Of a stretch of DNA of 64,000 nucleotides, positions 47,426-58,088 are shown piece by piece. Numbering within the stretch: the stretch's first letter is position 1; every line of letters begins with the position of its first letter. The notes beneath the pieces were generated by a model, which saw only the letters and a list, made by a program, of their open reading frames with translations, was not told the origin of the DNA and ran no database searches. The translations under genes and the position numbers were made by a program. Origin of the DNA: Prosapia bicincta (Eukaryota > Arthropoda > Insecta > Hemiptera > Cercopidae); the NCBI GenBank assembly GCA_036971475.1, contig JBAIZL010000006.1, positions 13,745,205 through 13,809,204 of the forward strand. Direction: 5' to 3'.

Positions 47426-48130
47426 AATATATAAGAGTGCAGCTTTTAACTCTAAGATACATAGATTAATTACTCTACCTCTTTCGAAAGAAGATTATAT
47501 AAAAAAATTAAATTATATCTACTATGTAGAAAATTTTAACGGATATAATGAATCATTGATAGATAACATCCATAACAAAATGTAACGGACGAAAATTTAT
47601 AATTCAAGATGTACGTTACTAAAAAATAGAGAGGAAAAAAATTGATTAGATTAGCTGACCATCCACCTTTATCTAATTTGGCTAAAAAAGCTTTGGAGAA
47701 GAACAGTAATGTAAAAGTAACGTTAGTTACAAGAACTAACCTAAAAAATCTATAAATATAAATAAAATTGTTAATGATGAATTAAGACCAATTCAATATT
47801 ATTTTAAATTAATTAATTGTTAAATACTATATTTTTTTAATTTTTTTAAATTATTTAAATAATTTTGTTATTATTATGTCTTACTAGTAATATAGGCTCA
47901 TCAAAATTAAATATTTATAATTATCATATGTCATTTAATGTAATTATATTAGTAGCTGTGGCTATAAATTTGACAATCCTCAGATCTGATTTTTACTTTT
48001 GTTAAAACTTTACAGGTTATGTTTAATATTTTTATTTTTAGTCAATTTGATTTGTTTAGCTTCACTGAGGATGACGACAAATTAGTCGTTGAAACGCGTA
48101 TGAAATAAAAATTTGTATATTTATGAGTTG
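47426..48130 (+). mobile_element. Penelope-like element family C, decayed
   Basis: Translation from about 47430 reads HRLITLPLSKEDYIKKLNYI, then NGYNESLIDNIHNKM, the region after the PLE RT core. Frames are soon lost (ADHPPLSNLAKKALEKN near 47660). A full hammerhead-like motif stands at 48061-48104, at the position expected for a PLE end. Family C differs in sequence from families A and B. Confidence 0.6.
48061..48104 (+). ncRNA. Hammerhead-like motif of PLE-C (most complete fold)
   Basis: Stem I pairs TTCA (48061-48064) with TGAA (48101-48104). The core CTGAGGA is at 48065-48071. Stem II is six base pairs, GACGAC/GUCGUU, with loop AAATTA. GAAA (48091-48094) starts stem III, which is the loop-less palindrome ACGCGU, followed by A48100, giving GUA. 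All helices pair. As in families A and B, one unpaired base sits between the CUGANGA block and stem II. A palindromic stem III cannot close in cis, so a dimer would be needed. Confidence 0.6.
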
Positions 48131-49859
48131 TACCATATTTTTATTCTTTAATTATTGTGTAATTGTTTAATTAAAACTAAGCTCTTGAAAAGAAATTTCG
48201 GAAAGAAATTCAAAACGTTGAGTGTTTAAAATTGTCTGTGATCTGTCATAAGCCTATATAAAAAAAATCTTATTAAACTTGAAACAATAAGTCAACATTA
48301 CAATCATCCCCTAAAGCTGATTCGTTGGGCGCCAAAAACATATGATATTTTCCCATTGCGAGGTTTGTTGTATTTAGGGATTTCCCAAATACCATTATTC
48401 TAACTTGATACTCCGTAGCAGGATTTTTCTAGATAAGGAGTTTTCTCGTACGTTCACGTACTTTTCTCGTTTCTTCTTCATGCGAAGTTGAATTTCTGCT
48501 GCCTTTATGGTCTTCCTTTGACCCTCTGGTAAGCTTACAACTTTATCTATTTATACTCTGGGTCGTCTAAGACGTTACTGTAATCTAGATGATGCATACA
48601 TGAAAATTTATCAATGATGTAATGATAACAATAATTATACTGAATAATTAAGTTTTTAAAGGTGTTACGGGTTGACTGAAATGGTGATTAATTATTACAA
48701 CAATAAGAAATAATGTATTTATTTTATATCTGTGACTCACTGAACGTGCTTAGTTATCCTTGGACTTCCTTAGGGTTGGCATGATGGTATTCTTGGACTC
48801 GTCTGTTAGCTCAATGCTCCTCCAAGATTGGTTGGTAGTTCCTCGACTCGCTTCTCTATAATGCATTTTTGCACTTAATTCCTTCCTATATCAATCTCCT
48901 GATTAATTAATTCCCTCAACCTCTCCTAATAACTTTACTTTGTTTTTATAAATTTCCTTCTTCCCAATAAATTCATCCCCTTGTTACCCACTCGTCAAAC
49001 CACCGTCGTTTTCTTCAACCCAGTTCCCGTACCAACACGTCCTACCAAAGTCATTTTTCGGAATCAAGTTCTCTCTAGAATAGACGCACTAGCGTCATAT
49101 TCCCATCTGATAATTTTCAACCAATCACAAAACACATATTCAAGTACAACCAATACTATCTCAGCTAAACCATCTGGTTTAAAATTTGTAGCGTTACTTG
49201 TCGGTTAACTAATTCTTTTTTCAAACTTAAGGTCATTGCCCTAACCTTTGCTAACGGTATTTTAGCGACCCTACAGCTCCTTGTTTCTTTTAACAAACAC
49301 ACAACTTCAAAAGTTTGGTGATTCTATCGCCTTGAAAAGTCAAAACCCTTATATGTATTACTTTATTTTTACAAATACCTTTGTACTATGCCACTGTTTG
49401 TTATCATTTTAAGACTTGAGTCTTATATTCTAACTTAGAAATAATTTTATGTTAAAATATTTTATTTATTCTGTGAATGAGTATCAAATTTTGAACTGTA
49501 AGTATAATTTTTTGTTTTAGAATACGCTTTAGGATCTTCAAAAAACTTTTTTTTGTCATTTTCTTGAAGTGATGCATTTAATTATACCTCCACATCAGTT
49601 CAGTTAAAATGTTTTAAAATTCAGTTTGAAGATTTTAGAAAGGTAACTGAATTGCCATTAAAAACCTTGTGCCACAAAAAAATACTTTAAAGGGATTTAG
49701 ACTAGATTATTTGCAATTTTTAAAAATTGATTGTTCGCTTATGATGTTTTAATTGCTTTAATAAAGTAATAATTATTAATAATTAGTTTAATTTCATAAC
49801 ACCTAAATTATAAGCTATGAAGATATAAGTGTGGTTATTTTAAAAGAGAATTATTTAAA
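48131..49859. other. No gene supported
   Basis: Slightly less AT-rich near 48320-49300. A 75-codon frame at 48981 lacks any motif. Confidence 0.5.
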
Positions 49860-49863
49860 GAGC

Positions 49864-50245
49864 TAAATGAAGTGGTTTATCAACCTGTATCTCAAGTTAT
49901 AAAAATACAAATAGCACAATGGCTTATCAGGCTGTATCCCACCGTGTAAACTCACAAATATTGCAATAGTTTATCAGACTGTATCTCACGTTATAAACTA
50001 ACAAATAGCACAATGGCTTATTAGACTGTATCCCACGGTGTATACTCACAAATATTGCAATAGTTTATCAGACTGTATCTCACGTTATAAACTGACAAAT
50101 AGCACAATAGCTTATCAGACTGTATCCCACAGTGTAAACTCACATATACTGCAATAGTTTATCAGTTTGTATCTCACGTTAAAAAAAAAACAAATAGGAC
50201 AATGGCTTGTCAGACTGTATCCCACATTATAAACTCACATAACAA
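49864..50245. repeat. Dimeric 47-bp satellite (94-bp higher-order repeat)
   Basis: Two 47-bp monomer types alternate. One has ATAGCACAATGGCTTATCAG and TGTATCCCACGGTGTAAACT. The other has ATATTGCAATAGTTTATCAG and TGTATCTCACGTTATAAACT. About eight monomers alternate without error, so amplification acted on the pair. Confidence 0.88.
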
Positions 50246-50250
50246 TTATT

Positions 50251-50575
50251 TATTTCGGCTTGTATCTAAACATAGAACTACATTTAACAATATTGCAAAA
50301 AATATTAATTTTAACATTATTATAAAACGAAATATAAATTTCTACCTACCTCTGACACACCACAAAATAGCACATCTGCAATACCGTAGCTGCACTCAAG
50401 CTTAATATAGAAATTTCTATCTCCAAGTGATGTGTAAGGTAACACTTTGGAACTGAGATGATGAGGCCGATTCTAGGATTAGCGTTTAAAGCTTTAAATT
50501 ATAACATTTGTTGATTCCATCTTCGCGTGAGCTCCTAGTAATCACTTTTAAATGTTTTAAGCTTGCCTATAGTAG
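50251..50575. other. No feature seen
   Basis: Edge of the satellite and AT-rich spacer. A 67-codon frame at 50202 overlaps the satellite and is not supported. Confidence 0.5.
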
Positions 50576-50579
50576 CACT

Positions 50580-51365
50580 TTGCTTGTTTCGGGAAATGTG
50601 TCCCTTTGTAAACTCAGACCGTAACTGATCTCAAGGTTTACGTAGGTTAGGGTGGGGGTGGGATATTTTGGTGGTGTGGGTGTAGTTTGTGTGTATTAGG
50701 AGTTATGATGTCAAAAAGTGCGTGTGAGTTGTAATTTAATTGTGTATTGAGAGTGTGTGTAGGGTGTAGTTTGAAGTGCCTATATATTTCGTGTTGTTCG
50801 GTTGTGTAGCGTCGGTTATTTCTGTGTTGTTTATGAAGAATTTGTAGGTTAGATGTTATGTCTATGTAGTCATGTTTTGTGGAGTTGAGATGATCGCCGA
50901 AGTTTGCTTTGTAGTTATAGTTTTTTAGTGCTTTTATGTGTTCTTGGTAACGTGTGTAGAATGACCTCCCTGTCTGGCCTATGTAAAAACTGGGGCATGA
51001 ACTGAAAGTTAGTTTTTAAACTCCAGTGGTGTTGTAAATGTCGTTGATTTTGTTGTTGGGTTTAAATTGTTTGTGTGAGAGTGTTGTGTGTGGAGTAAGC
51101 TATTTTGTAGTTGTATTTTCGTAATGCGTTGGTTATATTGCGGGTTTTGGATGATCTGTATGGTATTGATAAGTATTTTATGGGATTTGCATCTTGTGTG
51201 TTTGTATATCGGTTATTATGTTAATTTTTTAGGTGTTTGTATAATTTGTCAATAATTGTTGGGTTGTATCCGTTCGTTTGTGCTATATATTTTATGGCGT
51301 TTAACTCCTGGTAGTGTTCATCCTGGTATGTTAAATTATATGTTTTTATTTGATTTTTTAGTTGC
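50580..51365 (-). mobile_element. Penelope-like family B, minus-strand copy
   Basis: The reverse complement reads NLTYQDEHYQELNAIKYIAQ, NGYNPTIIDKLYKHLKN, YLSIPYRSSKTRNI, then a GIY-YIG domain (TTGV...SFYIGQTGRSFYTRYQEHI) and the tail TTEQHEIYRHFKL. Order and content match the copy at 770-1850. Three or more stops or frameshifts are present. The G-rich end near 50650-50690 corresponds to the C-rich end near 1740-1780. Confidence 0.78.
50584..50617 (-). ncRNA. Hammerhead-like remnant of PLE-B
   Basis: CTGAG, then GGGA...TCCC and GAAAC on the minus strand. The core is damaged and stem III is unrecognisable. Confidence 0.3.
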
Positions 51366-51695
51366 AACTTACCATAATTTTAGCCTAAATTAATTTAGGG
51401 CATCCTTAACTTTTAGTCCTATTTAGAACGGACGGGACGCCGAGTTCCCTTGCTGTGAAAATACAGCTATAATATTTTTTTCCATTAGAGTATATATAAT
51501 TATTCACTTTCCATGATTCATCAATACGTCGTATTTGATTATAACGAAATCTTATTTGTTCAATTTTTAAAACTCTCTCTATTCCATTCACATCCTGATT
51601 TCTTTTTCTATAGTGTCTACATACCTATCGAAAATAACTAATTTAATAATATTTGGTTACTATAACGAAAATATTAGTTAGATAACACTGCCTCA
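51366..51695. other. No feature assigned
   Basis: A 61-codon minus-strand frame (51406-51591) has a plausible amino-acid composition (IRRIDESWKVNNY) but no known motif. It could be an exon or relic. Confidence 0.35.
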
Positions 51696-51699
51696 GTGA

Positions 51700-52660
51700 C
51701 AGATATTTGACATTTTACTTGAATTATGTATTTTTGGTGTCTGATTTTTTTTTTTTTTTTTTTTTTTTGTTAAAGAGGTTTGTAATAGTGAACAAAACTA
51801 TGCTACAAAACTGGAATAGTGAACTGTCAGTGTATCTGCTGTGGACCTTGTTCCTTTATTTTATATATTACGGCCAAACTGCGATAAAGGTAAATGAAAG
51901 TTAGTTAATAGTGTAAATGACCGTAACTCTTCAGCGGGCCTACAGTTGACTGTGATAAACATGCATTTTCCGGTCCCACAATTAACTGAGAGAATCCAGT
52001 TAGGAAAAGTGGGAGTCTTGTAGCGAGATACGAACAAAAAGGGTCTTCGGCGTTTACCTGGTCACTGAGCGGTGCCTCACGATCACTCAAGGAAACCAGT
52101 AAGCACTAGAGGTACACTCGTAAATAAACTACCCGCAACAGGTATATATTTCATTTATATTTCTATTATATTTTTTTATACATATTATAAATGCGCACAA
52201 CGACCACGCCTGAGGATGATTGCTTCTCAGATGTCTTTTAAAAAGAGAATGATAAATTTTATTTGTTGTTATTAATAACCTCGTTAATTAATCTTCCAAC
52301 GGATGTTTCACAGTCAACTTTGAGGGTCTAAAGCAAACGTTTGACTCCATAACCCATCGTTTTTATTATTCGTAATATAATCCAAAAAAAGAAATATTGA
52401 ATCATATAATCACATCAAAACTGACACCGCCGCAAATATCATATAGGATCTAAATCTCCAGGTAATAAACAAAATATTTTTCTGGTAGTCAGTAGATGAG
52501 TTCAATTACATAAAATTTGAGCTTAGATATTAGGATTTATTATAATTTCTAATATCCTTTTCTATGTAAACTGAATCTACAGCCTTTAGACGTTGTAATT
52601 GACACTCTTCGTTCCATTGTATTGTAATACTTTCGGCTTCCCCTTTCATTTTGTCCAATT
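51700..52660. repeat. Segmental duplication unit 3 (partial, no gene)
   Basis: 51700-51845 aligns with 60440-60545 (CAGTGTATCTGCTGT). 52320-52385 aligns with 60540-60605 (GGGTCTAAAG, AATATAATCC). 52400-52650 aligns strongly with 59865-60118 (CACATCAAAACTGACAC, GAGCTTAGATATTAGGATTT). The secreted-protein gene itself is not here. Confidence 0.75.
51943..52320. mobile_element. Possible MITE with 11-bp inverted ends
   Basis: AGTTGACTGTG (51944-51954) and CACAGTCAACT (52309-52319) are perfect inverted ends, extended by an imperfect AAACAT match. The element splits duplicated unit 3 relative to unit 2, which supports insertion. It has no coding sequence. The superfamily cannot be told. Confidence 0.5.
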
Positions 52661-53104
52661 TTTAGTGGACCTCTTCTCCAGTGATTTGGCTTCTTCTTAT
52701 CGAATTTAATATTACGAGTGAAATTCATATTATAAATTACCAGTTATCTCTTAATTTTGAAAACTTTATAGTTCCGTTCGGAATGGTTCTGCTGCAGTTA
52801 TTTTACATTGAGAAATATGTACTATCAGTTTTTGTTCCTGGCAAGGCTAAGGAATAACTCTTTAGCCAGCCAGGATGATGTCAAGAAAAAACTTTAAAAA
52901 AACAAAACCTACTACCGCAGTGCCGTAGTGTCTCCAATCCAACTCTCTCCATCCAACTAATTTCAAATTGACATCAAGAACTTTTTGTCACCTCTACCTT
53001 TATCTTCTTCGACTTTGATCTTTGTGATTAGTTTTTAAACTCTTTTAAATGATTTGGCTATACTGTAACAATTTGTTTTATAATTAATATACCTTTAGCC
53101 TGCT
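52661..53104. other. No feature seen
   Basis: Spacer up to the CA repeat at the LTR insertion site. Confidence 0.5.
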
Positions 53105-53124
53105 ACACACACACACACGCACAC
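53105..53124. repeat. (CA)n microsatellite, left of LTR element
   Basis: It ends ...GCACAC directly before TGCAACGG. The element is followed by ACACAC at 59694, so it split one CA tract. ACAC is the apparent 4-bp duplication, which is uninformative inside a repeat. Confidence 0.9.
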
Positions 53125-55115
53125 TGCAACGGTCTAAGATACCGTGGCAAATAGGAAATAAATAATTTCCTGTTTTTAAGAAATAAAGTTGTTTTTAAAT
53201 TAATCAAGTTGGGAGTTATACAAATAATAAAGAGTGAAAAATTAAATAAAACCTTAAATAGAATAGTTAAGCTAAATTAAAAAATGTTATAAAATAAATT
53301 TGTAATAACTAACTAAATTTGAGCATCGGGAGTGAGGCGAAAACTTTCTAAGTGCTTAAAAAAGCTATCTTTAGAACCAAACCACGTAGAACTTTCATCG
53401 ACATTTTAAAAGAACCAGAATGAGCCAGAATGAACATTAGAGAAAACAAAATTCAAAAAACTTAAAAAACAAAAACGTTACAGCAGTTTAAGTAAAATAG
53501 ACATTTTTCAGTGTTCCAAAAATAATAATCAAACTCTGCAAGCTAAAACAGATTCGTTGCCCGACTTCCCTGTACAAGGAATAAATCGAGAGATAGCAAG
53601 CATTGCAGGCGGGGTGAGGTAGGTTAAATTCACCGCTATATATACTAGGTCTCTAAGACTTTAGAGACAGTCTGAAATAAATTTTTAACACGAGGTGCCG
53701 CGGAACGCTATGCTGGACCGCGAGTAGGACCGTCACCAGGCCAGATGGACCAAAACCTCAGCGCTTTCAACATCCAGGACTACCAAAGGATGAAGGCTCC
53801 AGACTCAGCCTCCAGGACGCAGGAATAGAGGGAAACCACCACCGACGAACCAGGGATGGCGACTTCCGATGTCCAAGGACCAGGGAATCCAGACGAGGGA
53901 CTCCAAGGACCGGCAGGAACATCTTTGGCAAGTCATTTTCTTTATTCGATACCAGTCACGTCAAATTTAGTTGGTTAATTTTATTAAATTCAAACAAATC
54001 TGCAAGCTAGAACAATGACTTCACTCTTTATAAAATTTTAATAAATTGTATGCTAAATAAAATGAATTTATGTGATCAGAATATTTAAAATAATGAATAT
54101 TAAACTTACGAAAGGTTTTTGGCCATAAGCCATTTATTTAAAGGAAATGAGAATTTTTCGAATATTATAAATTTAAAAATTAAATGTCATAAAATACGAA
54201 TTTACCAATTCAATATAGGAGATAAATTTTATTATGTGTAATTTGGAAAATAATTTTATGTTTATGTCAATGTAATCAATCTATATGCAAATTATAAGTT
54301 TTTAAAGCATAAGAAACAACAAGTTACTTAGTGAATTGTTTCGTTAATATAATTGTGTTGTATTTAAAAGGATAAATTTTCTTTTTTATTAAAATAAATA
54401 GAATTAAATATGTTATAAAAATCAACAGTATTTGCATTTCATTCTGTGTCGAATAATTAATAAAAACTGTTTAGCTTTTTCCAACTAATATGAAAATGAT
54501 TATTAAATCAGTAAACAAATTTAATTAAATTTCATTAAATGATAATAGATAAAGCCTAATGTTTTTAAAGAGTTAATCTCTACTAACTTCATGAGCTAGT
54601 CTAAAGATTAGTTGGTTTTTTGTATAAAAGTCCAGAGATTTATCTACTGGCAGATTGTGTTTGAAAGGACACAGGAGCCTTTTAAAATAGGTAATTTTAA
54701 ACACAATCATATTTTGCACGTTCCCTTGCTGTCTCTGCAGATCATCAGGTGGTAAGACTCTGTGATTATTTTGTGTATTATTTTAAATGTGTTTCTTTCC
54801 AACTGACTAGTAAAATGACATGTGTGACTATACTTGGACCATACACAATTGATAAACTAATTTGGGAGAGTTTATACGTATTTTAAATAGTAGTCAGCGG
54901 GAATAGGCTTGTTGTGGGCTTGGCCCTACGAGCGGGAAACATACACTTAACTCAGGGAGTTTAGCACGGTTTTACAAGCAGGGTGATAGGCAGATTTTTG
55001 GTTGTTTATGAATAAGTTCTCTTGTAAACAATAAAATTTTGGTATTCTGCAAGAAAGGATATAACAAACAGCAAACGGCAGCAGCGGCAGAGAGGAAGGT
55101 GGGGGGGACGTTGCA
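53125..55115 (+). repeat. 5' LTR (1.99 kb) of gypsy-like element
   Basis: Starts TGCAACGG and ends CGTTGCA. From 53571 on it matches the 3' LTR (58032-59693) with clear divergence, so the insertion is old. A TATATATAC block near 53636 and AATAAA near 53684 could be promoter and polyadenylation signals. The first 50 bp resemble the solo LTR at 26218. Confidence 0.85.
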
Positions 55116-55119
55116 GAAT

Positions 55120-55140
55120 TGGCGCCCGAACGGTAGGGAC
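55120..55140 (+). promoter_or_regulatory. Primer-binding site (tRNA-Lys-like)
   Basis: TGGCGCCCGAAC four bases after the 5' LTR, followed by GGTAGGGAC. The first 12 bases equal the tRNA-Lys-type site known from many LTR elements. A 2-base insertion breaks the next part. Confidence 0.78.
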
Positions 55141-55428
55141 TTTGAACAGGTTCCCTATATCAAGATTAAATAGTTGAATTATAGAAATAAATCGAGATTG
55201 ATTAAATAAGTGAAGTCAGAATGTTTTAAATAATGCAATTAAATTTTTAAATAATAATATAAATTGAACGAATCCAAGAGCGTACAAATAAAAATAAAAT
55301 AAATAAATAACTGAATTTGAATAAAGATTTAAACGAAAGAGCGGGTAGGAACCATCTGGCCTAAAGCAAATCAAAAAGAAAGGAATAAGTGGATAAGTAA
55401 TTAATTGAATAATAAATAATAAATCAAA

Positions 55429-56781
55429 ATGTCTAAATCCGAGATGGATAAAATGATGGCCTTTTTCAAGGAAGAGAAACAATTGAGAGGGAAAGAGAAG
55501 GCGGAAGAGAAACAATTGAGAGAGAAAGAGAAGGCGGAAGAGAAACGATTGAGAGAGGAAGAGAGACAATTGAGAGAGAAAGAGAAGGCGGAAAAGAAAC
55601 GATTGAGGGAGGAAGCAGAACAAAGGACGAAGGAGAGATAAGACAAAGAGAAACGATTGAGGGAGGAAGCAGAACAAAGGGCGAAGGAGGGAGAAGACAA
55701 AGAAAAACAATGGAGAGAGGAAGAGAAACAATTGAGAGAGAAAGAGAAGGCGGAAGAAAAACGATGGAGAGAGGAAGAGAAACAATTGAGAGAGAAAGAA
55801 AAAGCCGAAGAGAAAATGGAAAGACAACGGTTATGGGAGGCTTTCCAGTTAAAATTCGATGACTACCAAAAAGAAAATGAGACTAAGACAAGTCACATAT
55901 ACGAATAGTTAAACGAACATGAGACGGAAATAGAGAGACTAAACACTAAAACGGAAACAAAAACGGCTAAATTAAATGAAAAAGTACAGAATATCCAAGA
56001 GGACTTTAAAACAATGAAACATCAAGTTGCAAAAGTACAGCAAACAGCTGGAGCAGGAATAGTAACACGAGTTTGCTTACCAAGGGTAATAGACAGGAAC
56101 GGGGAGGCTACGTACCGTAGAATTGAGTTCTGGAGGAATAACAAAGAAGATCCAATGACATTCCTAGGGGAAATAGAAGACCTATTTTCCGAGATCGACA
56201 ATACTATGGACGAGACTGCCAAATTAAGGATTGTAGAGCGATATTTGAAAGGGGCAGCGGATGCATGGTGGAAAGCCATCAAGAACAACACAGAAACTTA
56301 TTCTGAATTCAAGCATGAATTCACGGAGCATTTCTGGAGTTATCGCCAGCAGGATCGGATACCTAGACAAATAAATCAAGGGCGCTACCATAATAATGGA
56401 CCATACTCTATGGCAGAGTATTTTATTATGATGGTAAACAGGGCGAAAAACTTAGACCCGATAATCCCAGAGAACCATCTAATTTTCATGTTGATGAAAC
56501 ATTTTGGGAGTAACGTTCAGCTAGCTAGTGTGGGGAACCCCACAAGTAATATCAAACAAGCGATAGTTTTCCTACAACAGCTAGACAGCGTTACTGACAA
56601 TGGAAATGGTAATGGGAACGCTCAAAGAAGTCAACAGAGGCAGGAAGTTCCAAACCAACAACCTAACCCTAACCCAAGGTCCCATGGTGATACCGCAAAA
56701 TACCAAGATACCAAGTATCCTAAAAACCCTCATCCTAAATCGCCTATCCCCGGACCAAGCGACCAGAAGCCAAAAAACTAA
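55429..56781 (+). pseudogene. gag of the LTR element, two in-frame stops
   Basis: One frame of 450 codons, interrupted by TAA at 55639-55641 and TAG at 55906-55908. Residues about 10-160 are an extreme Glu/Lys/Arg coiled coil built from LREKEKAEEK-type repeats. Residues about 215-380 carry the capsid-like retrotransposon gag fold: EFWRNNKEDPMTFLGEIEDL, LRIVERYLKGAADAWW, FKHEFTEHFWS and NQGRYHNNGPYSMAEYFI. The tail is Asn/Pro/Gln-rich. There is no CCHC zinc knuckle. The stop at 56779-56781 follows the slippery site. The role would be particle assembly and RNA packaging. Confidence 0.85.
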
Positions 56782-56813
56782 ATATGAGGATCTCTGGCAA
56801 CAATCAGGGAGAT
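56772..56813 (+). promoter_or_regulatory. Probable -1 ribosomal frameshift signal, gag-pro
   Basis: AAAAAAC (56772-56778) is a canonical X-XXY-YYZ heptamer in the gag frame (..A AAA AAC) immediately before the gag stop. A -1 slip enters the open protease frame. An ATCTC/GAGAT stem (56790-56794 with 56809-56813) starts 11 nt downstream and could be the pausing structure. Confidence 0.7.
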
Positions 56814-58088
56814 ACGTTAACCAGGTTAGAGATCCGAAGCAATAAGAAGTCAAAAATAATTCAGAGCGAGAGACCGAAGGAAAAGCCGGTTTACCATCAT
56901 AATAAGATCAGCCTAAGCGGTTTTTCCATGTCTATTAGGGACGATTTGTTAGAGGAAGGAATTGACTCGGTAATAAAACTGGAGAATGTAGACCAGTGTC
57001 CAGTGATAGAGTGCGAAATTAAAGACCATAAGGTAATTGCCCAAGTTGATACAGGTGCCCAAATGTCTGTGATTAAAACAGAAAAATACATAGTCCTAAA
57101 ACAAAACGGGAATCTATTCTATGAGCTACCTATAGCTAACGTAGCGATAGTCACAGCATTAGGGTCTACCTGTAAACGAGTCAAATTACAAACGATGCTA
57201 CCTCTAACATTAAACGGACACACAAAGGAATTTGTTTTCTTGATAGTGGACAATCTACGGGTTGACCTCATCTTGGGAGCAAATACTTTGTGTGCGTTAA
57301 AAGCCCGAATAAACATGGAGAGATCATTTATGACGTATGAGATTGATGGATATCTGCTGCACCAGGAGTTTCTTGTATCAAATAATAACAAAGACAACAT
57401 AAGACAAGAGATAGGATGTAATAAGATTAATAAAGTTGTAAACAAAAATAGTAACAAAAATGTATTATGTTTCGAAGATACAAGCGGGGAACAGAAAGTA
57501 AATATGATAAAATCGCCTGTTATAGGCGGACCAATTAACGACGGCAAATTAACACCTGAAGAGCCGACATTGGAGGGTCCGATAGTGGATAGCGAGCAGA
57601 CGGGGCTGTTCATGGGCAAGGGTCAGGAAGATGGGTCCTTGTGCGAGTTAGGTGGTGACAAACTAGAATGTAAACAAACTGTCAACAAAAATATAACTAA
57701 AAATTTAATATGTTCCAACGATACAAGCGGGGAACAAACAATAAAATTAAAACAATTGTCAACGAATAAAGTTACAAATGACATTACCAAAAATTTAGAC
57801 AACATATTAAGCGAAAATTCAAGGGAGAGTGAATTATTAAACTGTGAAAGAACGGAATCAAGTAAGCTAACGGGATTAAACAAAGCAAAAAATGGGTTAA
57901 CCAAACCTACAACAAACAAATTAAATAATGACGAGGGAGAATACAACGAATTAAATAAAAATGGCTACAAGCCGAAACAATTAAAATTCCAACAAGTTAG
58001 GGAAAGACCTAATTGTCGGGAGACTAATGCCTGTACAAGGAATAAATTGAGAGATAGCAAGCATTGCAGGCGGGGTGAGGTAGGTTAA
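56784..58088 (+). CDS. Retropepsin frame of the LTR element, fused to LTR sequence
   Basis: 434 codons from the first Met. The real entry is probably by -1 frameshift from gag. The aspartic protease core spans about residues 74-185: VIAQVDTGAQMSVIK holds the catalytic DTGA (89-92), and DLILGANTL (161-169) is the second psi-loop. Residues 186-410 are a polar linker with two imperfect repeats (KNVLCFEDTSGEQ and KNLICSNDTSGEQ). The last 19 residues are encoded by the 3' LTR after the deletion join (LTR begins 58032), so RT and integrase are lost. No internal stop is present, unlike gag. Confidence 0.82.
   Translation: MRISGNNQGDTLTRLEIRSNKKSKIIQSERPKEKPVYHHNKISLSGFSMSIRDDLLEEGIDSVIKLENVDQCPVIECEIKDHKVIAQVDTGAQMSVIKTEKYIVLKQNGNLFYELPIANVAIVTALGSTCKRVKLQTMLPLTLNGHTKEFVFLIVDNLRVDLILGANTLCALKARINMERSFMTYEIDGYLLHQEFLVSNNNKDNIRQEIGCNKINKVVNKNSNKNVLCFEDTSGEQKVNMIKSPVIGGPINDGKLTPEEPTLEGPIVDSEQTGLFMGKGQEDGSLCELGGDKLECKQTVNKNITKNLICSNDTSGEQTIKLKQLSTNKVTNDITKNLDNILSENSRESELLNCERTESSKLTGLNKAKNGLTKPTTNKLNNDEGEYNELNKNGYKPKQLKFQQVRERPNCRETNACTRNKLRDSKHCRRGEVG

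Noticed and set aside
49864..50245. CRISPR-like array
   Set aside because: The alternating units are both repeats with no unique spacers, and the DNA is eukaryotic.
54715..54760. CTGATGA on the minus strand inside the LTR as a ribozyme
   Set aside because: It lacks GAAA at the right distance. Only a small CUG/CAG hairpin is possible.
55216..55827. 203-codon minus-strand frame rich in Leu/Phe/Ser
   Set aside because: It is the antisense shadow of the Glu/Lys-rich gag coiled coil.
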